Source: Olsenella sp. (GTDB lineage: Bacteria > Actinomycetota > Coriobacteriia > Coriobacteriales > Atopobiaceae). From it: a stretch of 14,222 bases of DNA. The DNA is taken from the NCBI GenBank assembly GCA_015062715.1, contig SUUD01000024.1, positions 1 through 14,222 of the forward strand, written 5' to 3'. Position 1 is the first letter of the stretch, and each line of letters opens with the position of its first letter. Position numbers and translations under genes: made by a program. The notes beneath the pieces are model-generated. The model was not told where the DNA came from. It was given only the letters and a program-made list of their open reading frames with translations, and searched no databases. Shown piece after piece: positions 1 through 6,313 of the stretch.

Positions 1-702
1 CTCGCACTTGATGCCCATGCCCTCGAGCACCTTCGCGTAGCTGGCCGGCAGCGTCCCCACCGAGCCGATGTCGTCGTAGAGCACGCGCACGTCGACGCCT
101 TCGGCAGCCTTGCGCGCAAGCACGTCGAGCATGGCGTCCCACAGCTCGCCCGGCTCGATGATGAAGTACTCCAGGAAGACGAAGCGCTCGGCGCGCTCGA
201 GGTCCTCGAGCATGTGGGGGAAGCCGTCCTCGCCCAGGCCATAGTAGGAGAAGCCCGTGTTGCGGTACACGGGATAGCCCTGCGAGCCGGCGAGGTAGCG
301 CACCTGCCCCGCCGCCTCGGGCACGCGGGCGCACGCCTCCTCCAGGACCGCCGGGTCCTGGGCGAGCAGAGGCGCCGCGGCATGGGTCTCGGCCACGACG
401 TCGCGGAAGGTCCGCCCCAGGAAGAGGTTGGCGCCAAAGGAGAGGTAGACGACGGCGCCAAAGATGGGCGAGAGGACGATCAGGATGATCCAGATGAGGT
501 CGGACGAGAGGTGTCGGCTGAAGCGGACCATGAGGACCACGATGAGCAGGCTCGCCACGCGCATGACCACCTCGACCCAGGCGAACTGGTCGTAGAAGAA
601 GCTGAAGAGCGCGTAGGTGAGCAGACACTCGAAGACGGCCGCCAGCGCGACCAGGAGAAGCCTGCCCGGCGTTGCCTTGAGCTGGTTCTCTCCCTTGGAC
701 AT
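1..702 (-). CDS. cls: Cardiolipin synthase, N-terminal 234 residues (runs off left edge)
   Basis: The visible part matches the front half of a bacterial cardiolipin synthase, a membrane phospholipase-D-family enzyme that joins two phosphatidylglycerols. Hydrophobic segments at about residues 12-35, 44-60 and 69-94 fit the N-terminal membrane helices of the family. The soluble part starts near residue 130 and includes RYLAGSQGYPVYRNTG, FVFLEYFIIEPGELWDAML (172-192) and GVDVRVLYDDIGS (202-214), which match the first PLD domain. The catalytic HKD motifs would lie beyond the window edge. The start codon ATG at 702 has a clean AGGAGG six bases upstream. The gene lies 49 bp after the GNAT gene on the same strand and may be co-transcribed with it. 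A GGGCATGCCC palindrome is the only notable element in that gap. The family call is strong; full integrity cannot be judged. Confidence 0.9.
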   Translation of the reverse strand, partial: MSKGENQLKATPGRLLLVALAAVFECLLTYALFSFFYDQFAWVEVVMRVASLLIVVLMVRFSRHLSSDLIWIILIVLSPIFGAVVYLSFGANLFLGRTFRDVVAETHAAAPLLAQDPAVLEEACARVPEAAGQVRYLAGSQGYPVYRNTGFSYYGLGEDGFPHMLEDLERAERFVFLEYFIIEPGELWDAMLDVLARKAAEGVDVRVLYDDIGSVGTLPASYAKVLEGMGIKCE

Positions 703-751
703 GAAGGACCTCCTCGCATCCCAATAACCACTAAGGGCATGCCCCGAATGG

Positions 752-1402
752 CTAGAGCTCGCCGCCGTACATGAGGGCGCCCCAGGACGTGGGGTCGCCG
801 GGCACGTCATAGCGCTCCCAGATGCGCACCATGCCCCGGTGCTCGTAGTAAGCGAAGTTCGACTCGGTGTCGGTCATGAGGAAGAACCTGGTGGCGCCGC
901 CCTCGCGCAGCAGCCCCCTCATGCGGCCGAAGAGCTCGCCTCCCAGGCCCGCCCCGATGAGCCACGGCTCCACCATGAAGAGGTTGAGCTGCGCCTGGGC
1001 ATACTCGCTTCCCGTGGCGATGAACTCGTCGGCCTTGGCGAACTCGCGCATGTCGCCAAAGAGCTGGCCCTCGAGGGCCTTGTCGGCCGTCTTTGCGCGC
1101 TCGGTCGCCAGGGCAAGGGTCTCGTCGAAGGCAGGCCGCCAGCGGGCGTCCTCGGGCACATGCCCGTCGTGCGTGACGCAGCCCATGCACACGCCCACCA
1201 CGGCGCCGTCGAGCTCGGCGACGATGGTGAGCGGCGAGCGCAGGAGCGGCGCCAGCACGCACATCCGGGCGGCCAGCATCTTGTCGGCCGGGTCGGGAAC
1301 GAGGTTGCACCAGTGGTGCGTGTAGAGCGTGGCGATGGCCTCGAGGTCGTCAACCGTCGCCTCGCGATAGGTGATGGCGGAGATGTCCGCAGATGTGGTC
1401 AT
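752..1402 (-). CDS. GNAT-family N-acetyltransferase
   Basis: The 216-residue protein has the GNAT pattern. Strand 1 and helix 1 lie at YREATVDDLEAIATLYTHHW near the N-terminus, and a middle strand reads TIVAELDGAVVGVCMG. The acetyl-CoA loop region is LFMVEPWLIGAGLGGELFGR, and the C-terminal strand and helix read FFLMTDTESNFAYYEHRGM. The usual Arg/Gln at the start of the pyrophosphate-binding loop is Ile here (I-G-A-G-L-G). About 55 mostly charged residues separate the central strand from the CoA loop, longer than in a minimal GNAT. The substrate cannot be told. The ATG at 1402 is chosen because GAAAGGAAGG sits just upstream; the reading frame continues upstream, but those residues are non-conserved and run through a hairpin repeat. 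It follows the carrier-protein gene and precedes cardiolipin synthase on the same strand. Confidence 0.85.
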   Translation of the reverse strand: MTTSADISAITYREATVDDLEAIATLYTHHWCNLVPDPADKMLAARMCVLAPLLRSPLTIVAELDGAVVGVCMGCVTHDGHVPEDARWRPAFDETLALATERAKTADKALEGQLFGDMREFAKADEFIATGSEYAQAQLNLFMVEPWLIGAGLGGELFGRMRGLLREGGATRFFLMTDTESNFAYYEHRGMVRIWERYDVPGDPTSWGALMYGGEL

Positions 1403-1434
1403 GGCCTTCCTTTCAATGGCAGGTTCCAGACCAC

Positions 1435-1463
1435 ATTCTAGCGTCGCATCACGCGTACGGAAA
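1435..1463 (-). promoter_or_regulatory. Candidate promoter for the GNAT gene
   Basis: On the minus strand TTTCCG and TAGAAT are separated by 17 bp, with the -10 (five of six to consensus) 33 bp before the GNAT start codon. The -35 is weak. It lies downstream of the hairpin at 1467-1487, so GNAT and cls may form their own transcript. Seen in sequence; activity is inferred. Confidence 0.4.
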
Positions 1464-1466
1464 CGA

Positions 1467-1487
1467 GTCGGGCCTCCGGCCCCCGAC
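1467..1487. repeat. Hairpin of the CCTCCGGCCCCCGACAC repeat family
   Basis: GTCGGG at 1467-1472 pairs with CCCGAC at 1482-1487, and GGGCC/GGCCC pair inside it. The plus-strand string CCTCCGGCCCCCGACACA (1473-1490) recurs at 10233-10250 and, with small changes, twice in inverted form at 13017-13059. It lies 17 bp past the stop codon of the carrier protein and could stop or protect that transcript. There is no U-run, so a standard terminator is doubtful. Confidence 0.6.
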
Positions 1488-1503
1488 ACACTCTTCCGGG
1501 CAG

Positions 1504-2331
1504 CTATTCGGCCTTCTCGCCCTTGATCTTGGACACGAACTTGTTGACCAGGTCGCCGAAGGTGCGCATGCCGTCCCATTCCTCGTCGGGAATGGTCACG
1601 CCGAGCTTGTCCTCGAGCTCGGTCAGCACCATGATGAAGCCCAGGGAGTCGACCTCGCCCTGCTCGGAGAGGACGTCCTCGTCCTTGAGGCGCCGGCCGA
1701 GCAGCTCGGGGATGTTGTTGTCGATGGCCTCGTGGACGGCCTCGCTCACCTTGGCGCGCAGGGGCTCAACCTTGTCCTTGGCCTCGCTGACGCGCTCCAT
1801 GAGTGCCTCGCGGGCTGGCGCCGTCTTCTCGACGGCCTCCTGGAACTTCTCGCGCAGCTCCTCGCGCATGGGCTCGGACTTCTCGTAGGCCTCCTGGACC
1901 CTCTCGCGCAGCTCCTCGCGTGCGGGGGCGGTGCGCTCGTAGGCCTCCTCGAGACGTTCCTTGAGCTCCTCGCGGACAGGCGCCGCCTCGTCCCAGCGCT
2001 CCCTGATCTCGGCACGGACCGGGGCGGTCTTCTCCATGAACGCCTCGCGGGCGGGGGCGGTGCGCTCCATGAGCTCCTCGCGCAAAGGCGCCGTCTTCTC
2101 GGCGACCTCCTCAAGGCGCTGCAGGACCTCGGCCTTGACGCCCGTGGGCTCGGGCTCGACGACAACCGCACCCGACTCGACGGCCTCGACCGCGGCCTCG
2201 ATGGCCTCCTCCATACGCTCGATGCCCGAGGGGATCCCCTCGTCCTCGGGCTGCTCGGCCACCTGCTCGACGACTGCCTGCTCGGCCGTCTCCTCGACGA
2301 CGACTTCCTCGTTCACGTTCTGCTCGTCCAT
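1504..2331 (-). CDS. Acyl carrier protein domain fused to a long proline-punctuated amphipathic helix region
   Basis: The C-terminal ~75 residues (about 200-270 of 275) form an acyl/peptidyl carrier domain. The motif GEVDSLGF carries the serine (S229) expected to receive 4'-phosphopantetheine, followed by LTELEDKLGVTIPDEEW and a last helix FGDLVNKFVSKI. Ahead of it, residues 1-60 are acidic and low in complexity. Residues 76-200 are charged helix with a repeated (A/E)PxREEL-type unit. The prolines stand at 82, 93, 104, 118, 136, 154, 172 and 190, spaced 11, 11, 14, 18, 18, 18 and 18. A free carrier protein is normally about 80 residues, so about 200 are extra. There is no signal peptide or membrane helix. 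It starts 2 bp after the ligase stop codon, with GAGGGG in the ligase's last codons serving as ribosome binding site, so translation is probably coupled. The adjacent ligase is its likely loading enzyme. The carrier domain is secure; the role of the repeats is unknown. Confidence 0.88.
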   Translation of the reverse strand: MDEQNVNEEVVVEETAEQAVVEQVAEQPEDEGIPSGIERMEEAIEAAVEAVESGAVVVEPEPTGVKAEVLQRLEEVAEKTAPLREELMERTAPAREAFMEKTAPVRAEIRERWDEAAPVREELKERLEEAYERTAPAREELRERVQEAYEKSEPMREELREKFQEAVEKTAPAREALMERVSEAKDKVEPLRAKVSEAVHEAIDNNIPELLGRRLKDEDVLSEQGEVDSLGFIMVLTELEDKLGVTIPDEEWDGMRTFGDLVNKFVSKIKGEKAE

Positions 2332-2333
2332 TG

Positions 2334-3689
2334 CTACCCCTCGATCTCTCCCTGCAGCTCCCAGCGCTTGAGCTTGCCCGTCGCCGTGCGGGGCAGCTCG
2401 TGCCCCAGCTCGATGACGCGCGTAATCTGCTGTGCGCGCGGCGTGCGCGCCTGAACGTCCGCAATGAGCTCCATTGCCTTGGCGCCCGTCAGCTCGGTCT
2501 TGCCCAGCACCAGCGTGAGCTTGTCGTTCACCAGCGCGACGGCGGCCTCGGGCGTGCCCAGGGCCGCGTGGATCTCGCCCTCGTACTCGGGCAGGAACAC
2601 CTTGGTGCCGCTTCCCAGCACCAGCATCTCCTTCTTGCGGCCGGTGATGTGCAGGCAGCCGTCCTCGTCAAGGAAGCCCAGGTCGCCGGTGTGCAGGACG
2701 CCGTCGACGACCACGGCGGCCGTGTCCTCGGGCCGGCGGTAGTAGCCCAGCATGAGGTTGGTGTCGGACGCGATCAGGACCTCGCCGTCGTCGGCGATGG
2801 TGACCTCGAACGCGTTGCAGACCTCCATGGCCCGCGGGTCGGCGCCGTGACCCAGCGCCACGCCGGAGCTGGTCTCGGTGAGGCCGTACCCAAAGGCCAC
2901 GCGCTCGACCTTGGCCTGGAGGGCGGCGAGCAGCTCGGGCCCGCAGTCGCCCGCACCCACGAGCACCGCTTTGAGGCGGTCGTTGAGCAGGTTGTGGCCC
3001 ATGAGGAAGGCCAGCAGGTTGGGCACGACCGAGATGGCCGTGGGGTCGAAGTGGCGGCAGTCGTCCACGTAGTGGCGTGGGCCACGGCCCAAGGCCACCT
3101 CGGCTCCGCAGTGCAGGGGCCACAGGATGCCGCAGACAAAGCCAAAGACGTGCGCCATGGGCAGGATGCAGAGCAGCCGGTCGTCATGCTCGAGCGGAAA
3201 CAGCGGGGCACCCGTCCAAGGGGCGGCCATGAGGCTTTCGTCGGTGAGGGCCACGAACTTGGAGCGACTCGTGGTGCCCGACGTGAGGAACAGCACGCGG
3301 CGTGCGCCATCGGTGACGCCGGCACCAAGGTAGGTGGCGAGGGCCTCTGCGCGCTCGGGACGCGAGCACCACAGGCAGTCGGCCTCGCACCCTGCCAGCA
3401 ACAGCGGCATGAGCGCGTCAGGCGTGGACTCGTCGAGGATGGTCACCTGCAGGCCGGCGATGTTCGCGGCGAGTATCTCGACGAAGCACGGCTGCGAGCC
3501 GTTGGCGAGCACGGCCATCGAGGTCTTTCCCGTGGCAGCAAGCTCTGCGGCACGGGTGCGGACCTGCGAGTCGAGCTCAGACCACGTGGTGGTTGCCAGG
3601 TCGTCGCCATGCACGAGCGCGACCTTGTCCCCGTACTCAGCAGCACCACGAACGAGCAGGTCGTCAAAGCCCATATAGCGCTTTTCCAT
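2334..3689 (-). CDS. AMP-forming acyl ligase (ANL superfamily), probable loader of the adjacent carrier protein
   Basis: The 451-residue enzyme has the core signatures of adenylate-forming ligases. The P-loop TSGTTSRSK is at 136-144, YGLTET at 268-273, HTGDLGFLDEDG at 333-344 (the ribose-binding Asp), the hinge ITGRKKEM at 348-355, and the C-terminal catalytic lysine in PRTATGK at K439. All key residues are present, so it should adenylate a carboxylic acid and pass it to a thiol. Its size is nearer to stand-alone acyl-ACP/amino-acid ligases than to 550-650 residue acetyl-CoA synthetases. The acid is not predictable by eye. The carrier protein gene follows after 2 bp, suggesting transfer to its phosphopantetheine rather than to CoA; that is inference. 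ATG at 3689 is preferred over an in-frame GTG at 3704 because GGAAGGAA lies just before it. Confidence 0.9.
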   Translation of the reverse strand: MEKRYMGFDDLLVRGAAEYGDKVALVHGDDLATTTWSELDSQVRTRAAELAATGKTSMAVLANGSQPCFVEILAANIAGLQVTILDESTPDALMPLLLAGCEADCLWCSRPERAEALATYLGAGVTDGARRVLFLTSGTTSRSKFVALTDESLMAAPWTGAPLFPLEHDDRLLCILPMAHVFGFVCGILWPLHCGAEVALGRGPRHYVDDCRHFDPTAISVVPNLLAFLMGHNLLNDRLKAVLVGAGDCGPELLAALQAKVERVAFGYGLTETSSGVALGHGADPRAMEVCNAFEVTIADDGEVLIASDTNLMLGYYRRPEDTAAVVVDGVLHTGDLGFLDEDGCLHITGRKKEMLVLGSGTKVFLPEYEGEIHAALGTPEAAVALVNDKLTLVLGKTELTGAKAMELIADVQARTPRAQQITRVIELGHELPRTATGKLKRWELQGEIEG

Positions 3690-3694
3690 AGGTG

Positions 3695-3713
3695 TTCCTT
3701 CCACTCGAAGGAA
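3695..3713 (-). promoter_or_regulatory. Hairpin covering the ribosome binding site of the ligase gene
   Basis: On the minus strand TTCCTTC, a GAGTG loop and GAAGGAA form a perfect 7-bp stem. The right arm is the Shine-Dalgarno sequence of the ligase, so folding would hide it. This may limit or regulate translation; only the pairing is visible. Confidence 0.4.
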
Positions 3714-3718
3714 GTAGT

Positions 3719-3747
3719 CTTACACAGTCTATGGAGCAACTGGGCAA
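3719..3747 (-). promoter_or_regulatory. Candidate promoter for the ligase-carrier pair
   Basis: TTGCCC and TGTAAG (minus strand) are 17 bp apart, each matching consensus at four of six bases. They lie in the 130-bp gap between the hydrolase stop and the ligase start. A transcript from here would begin almost at the hairpin that covers the ribosome binding site. Confidence 0.3.
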
Positions 3748-3819
3748 CAATTCATCGCAAGGCGAGCACTATTCGACGCACGGCTCCAATTGGACGGGCA
3801 GACGCCATGCGCATTCCTG

Positions 3820-4650
3820 CTAGCGCCGGGGCTGCGCCGCCCGGCAGGTTGCCGCCGCCTGGCGGAACCGCTCCTCGAAGTGCGCGATCGCGGCACGGGC
3901 CTCCGCCGTCCACGGGGTGAGCATGTCAAAGGCGTGCACGTCTCCGTGGTAGACGTCGCATGCCGCCGATACGCCCGCGGCCTGGAGGGCGCGCACGTAG
4001 TCGAGCGTCTCGGCAAGGAACGGCTCCCCGTCGCTCACGAAGGTGTAGGCCGGAGGCATGCCGGAGAGGTCGTCTTCGAGCGCGGGCGAGGCGTACGCGG
4101 GCACCGCAGCACTCCCCCACAGCGGACCCAGGTAGCCTCGCCAGCCCCAGTGGTTGCGCGCCGTGTTCCACACGCGACCGTGGTTGTCGGCGGAGGTGCG
4201 GGTGTCACGACAGTCAAGCATGGGGTAGAGCGGCATCTGGAAGGCGACCGCGACCTCGCCCATGTCGCGGGCGAGCAGACATGCCGCCGCCGCAAGTCCG
4301 CCACCAGCGCTCTCGCCACCAACAAACAGCTGGTCAGGGGCACAACCGAGCTCTTGGGCATGCTCCTGGAGCCAGAGCAGGGCGGCATAGCAGTCGAGGA
4401 CGGCCGCAGGATAGGGCTTCCGCCAAGCCAGCCGATACCTGGGCGATACCACCACGGCCTCGCCGCTGCGCACGAGCGGCGCCATGCGCGAGGCGTGTGC
4501 CATCCCCGCCATGCCCAGCATGTAGCCGCCTCCGTGGATCCACAGGACCCCAGGCACAGGACCATGCTGCTCGTGCGGGCGCAGGACGAGCAGGTCGAGG
4601 GCGTAGTCGCCCACATCCACGCGGTGACGCTCGGTCTCGTAGCCCAGCAC
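3820..4650 (-). CDS. Alpha/beta hydrolase, HSL/acetyl-esterase type
   Basis: The 276-residue protein shows the hormone-sensitive-lipase subgroup signature. The oxyanion-hole motif HGGGY is at 39-43 and the nucleophile elbow GESAGG has Ser114. The acid region DGEPFLAETLDY has E209 or D207 as candidate acid, and GDVHAFD supplies His239. It is somewhat short for the family (usually about 300), lacking the N-terminal cap. There is no signal peptide, so it is likely cytoplasmic. The substrate is unknown; short-chain acyl esters are usual. The GTG start at 4650 lies 3 bp after the MerR gene's stop codon, with GGGGAGAT as ribosome binding site, so the two are co-transcribed and the regulator probably controls this gene. 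Confidence 0.88.
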   Translation of the reverse strand: MLGYETERHRVDVGDYALDLLVLRPHEQHGPVPGVLWIHGGGYMLGMAGMAHASRMAPLVRSGEAVVVSPRYRLAWRKPYPAAVLDCYAALLWLQEHAQELGCAPDQLFVGGESAGGGLAAAACLLARDMGEVAVAFQMPLYPMLDCRDTRTSADNHGRVWNTARNHWGWRGYLGPLWGSAAVPAYASPALEDDLSGMPPAYTFVSDGEPFLAETLDYVRALQAAGVSAACDVYHGDVHAFDMLTPWTAEARAAIAHFEERFRQAAATCRAAQPRR

Positions 4651-4653
4651 GGC

Positions 4654-5097
4654 CTATCTCCCCAGCGCATCGAAGCCAGCACGAACGCGGTCGGGCACCT
4701 GGTCCGCAGGCAGGTCGCGCACCGGTGCCTCGGTGCCGGCGGCCTCGGCCGTCTCGTAGTACCAGCACTTGTACTCGAGCACCTCGAGCGTGCGCCTGAG
4801 CTGTTCGATCTCGGATTTGACGGCGTCGCGGCGGGCGCGGAAGAGCTCTCGGCGCTCCCCCAGCGAGGCATCTCCCCGCGCGACCATCCCCATGAAGTCG
4901 CGGATCTCGCGGATGGAAAGCCCCGAGCGCTTGAGGCACTCGATCACGGTGAGGGCCTCGCGATCGGCGTCGCCAAACATGCGCAGGCCACCGGCCGAGC
5001 GCTCGACAAAGGGCAGCAGCCCCTCCTTGTCGTAGTAGCGCAGGGTCGAGGCGGGGATGCCCGTCTCCTTGGCCATCTCACCAACCGTGTAGAGCAT
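4654..5097 (-). CDS. MerR-family transcriptional regulator
   Basis: The 147-residue protein has the N-terminal MerR winged helix-turn-helix, from YTVGEMAKETGIPASTLRYY through the wing (RMFGDADREAL) to about residue 70. A helical dimerisation segment follows at about 78-112 (SEIEQLRRTLEVLEYKCWYY). There is no Cys cluster for metal sensing, only Cys54 and Cys111, so an organic ligand is more likely than a metal. A run of aromatic residues (YKCWYYE, 109-115) might form part of a ligand pocket; that is inference. The ATG at 5097 has GGGAGG upstream. It is divergent from a second hydrolase, and a near-palindrome suited to MerR binding lies between them. Confidence 0.93.
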   Translation of the reverse strand: MLYTVGEMAKETGIPASTLRYYDKEGLLPFVERSAGGLRMFGDADREALTVIECLKRSGLSIREIRDFMGMVARGDASLGERRELFRARRDAVKSEIEQLRRTLEVLEYKCWYYETAEAAGTEAPVRDLPADQVPDRVRAGFDALGR

Positions 5098-5128
5098 GTG
5101 TGCCTCCCGTGTGCCCGTTCGTCGGTGC

Positions 5129-5160
5129 TTGACTTAAAGTGTACTTCAACTTGTTAGAGT
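5129..5160 (+). promoter_or_regulatory. MerR-type promoter with operator in a long spacer
   Basis: A -35 TTGACT (5129-5134) is followed by TTAGAG (5154-5159) or TAGAGT (5155-5160), giving a spacer of 19 or 20 bp instead of 17. The near-palindrome ACTTAAAGTGTACTTCAACT (5132-5151, 16 of 20 symmetric) overlaps the -35 end and the spacer. This is the arrangement by which MerR proteins untwist and activate promoters. It points at the plus-strand hydrolase and lies 35 bp from the regulator's own start codon. Confidence 0.75.
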
Positions 5161-5200
5161 TTCTATTAGCCATTGCAAATACTCGAAGAAAGGACACGCC

Positions 5201-6178
5201 ATGCAGGACGCACAGCTCGAACTCACCCAGGAATGGGACAAGACCTTCCCCCAGAGCGACCAGGTCGACCATTGCAAGGTCACCTTCCACAACCGCTTTG
5301 GTATCACGCTCGCGGCCGACCTCTACAAGCCGCTCGCCGGCGAGGCTCCCTTTGCCGCCATCGCCGTGTGCGGTCCCTTCGGCGCCGTCAAGGAGCAGTG
5401 CTCGGGCCTGTATGCCCAGAAGATGGCCGAGCGTGGGTTCCTCACCATCGCCTTCGACCCCTCCTACTGCGGCGAGTCGGGCGGCGAGCCCCGCTACATG
5501 GCCTCCCCCGACATCAACACCGAGGACTTCCAGGCGGCGGTCGACTACCTCGTCTGCCGTGACGACGTGGACGCCGAGCGCGTGGGCATCATCGGCATCT
5601 GCGGCTGGGGCGGCATCGCCCTCAACGCGGCCGCGGCCGACACGCGCATCAGGGCGACCGTCGCCTCCACCATGTACGACATGAGCCGCATCGCCGGCAA
5701 CGGCTACTTCGACGCCGACGACAACCCCGAGGCGCGCCAGGCTGCCCGCGCGGCCTTCTCGGCCCAGCGCACCGCCGACTACCAGAGCGGCACCTATGCC
5801 CGCGGCGGTGGCGTCGTGGACCCGCTGCCCGAGGACGCGCCCTGGTTCGTCAAGGACTACTACGCCTACTACAAGACCCCGCGCGGTTACCACGAGCGCT
5901 CGCTCAACTCCAACGACGGCTGGGCCGTGACCAGCAACATCTCGTGGGCCAACGCGCGCTTCCTGCGCTACATCGGCGAAATCGACCGCGCGGTGATGGT
6001 CCTGCACGGCGACGCCGCCCACTCCTTCTACTTTGGCAAGGACGCGTTCGCCCAGCTCAAGGGTGACAACAAGGTGTTCGAGGTCATTCCCGGGGCCGTC
6101 CACACCGACCTCTACGACAACCTCGACGTCATCCCCTTCGACAAGCTCCAGGCCTTCTTCGAGCAGTACTTGGGCTAG
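5201..6178 (+). CDS. Alpha/beta hydrolase with Cys nucleophile (YcjY/dienelactone-hydrolase-like)
   Basis: The 325-residue protein has the alpha/beta-hydrolase layout: a central strand FAAIAVCGPFGAVKEQ, then ERGFLTIAFDPSYCGESGGEP, and the nucleophile elbow GIIGICGWGG with Cys134 where Ser is usual. VLHGDAAHS offers Asp271 and PGAVHTDLYD gives His301. A Cys at this position is known in dienelactone hydrolases and in some COG1073 proteins, so this is probably not damage. A helical insertion with many Tyr and charged residues (about 160-250) forms the cap. There is no signal peptide. AAAGGA precedes the ATG at 5201. It is divergent from the MerR regulator and the most likely target of its activation. 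The substrate is unknown. Confidence 0.87.
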   Translation: MQDAQLELTQEWDKTFPQSDQVDHCKVTFHNRFGITLAADLYKPLAGEAPFAAIAVCGPFGAVKEQCSGLYAQKMAERGFLTIAFDPSYCGESGGEPRYMASPDINTEDFQAAVDYLVCRDDVDAERVGIIGICGWGGIALNAAAADTRIRATVASTMYDMSRIAGNGYFDADDNPEARQAARAAFSAQRTADYQSGTYARGGGVVDPLPEDAPWFVKDYYAYYKTPRGYHERSLNSNDGWAVTSNISWANARFLRYIGEIDRAVMVLHGDAAHSFYFGKDAFAQLKGDNKVFEVIPGAVHTDLYDNLDVIPFDKLQAFFEQYLG

Positions 6179-6194
6179 GCCGCCAACCAGAACC

Positions 6195-6298
6195 AGGCGG
6201 CGGGAACCTGTCATTGGGGACGGTTCTTTTTGACAGGTTTTTCGTCTACGAAAAACCTGTCAAAAAGAACCGTCCCCAATGACAGGTTCCCGCCGCCT
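6195..6298. repeat. 104-bp perfect palindrome with nested palindromes (MITE/BIME-like)
   Basis: Arms of 51 bp (6195-6245 and 6248-6298) are exact reverse complements around a 2-base centre. Each arm holds a smaller inverted repeat, AACCTGTCA (6205-6213) with TGACAGGTT (6231-6239), around a TTGGGGACGG core. It fills the gap between two convergent genes (stops at 6178 and 6314). It may also serve as a two-way terminator, since each strand has T-runs within the stem. Confidence 0.9.
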
Positions 6299-6313
6299 CT
6301 GGTCGAGTGCTTG

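Noticed and set aside
1403..1579. Upstream extension of the GNAT frame by 59 codons
   Set aside because: It reads through the hairpin repeat and into the carrier gene; the ribosome binding site and fold start support 1402.
2331..3920. Plus-strand frame of 529 codons opposite the acyl ligase
   Set aside because: Shadow of the ligase gene; the composition is His/Gln/Arg-rich without motifs, while the opposite strand shows every ANL signature.
3790..5157. Plus-strand frame of 455 codons over the hydrolase and MerR genes
   Set aside because: It spans two recognisable genes and a promoter on the other strand, and has no protein signature.
5078..6214. Long minus-strand open frame (378 codons) opposite the Cys-type hydrolase
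   Set aside because: It is rich in Val, Gly and Asp with no domain, has no ribosome binding site, covers the MerR promoter and mirrors the GC-rich third positions of the real gene.
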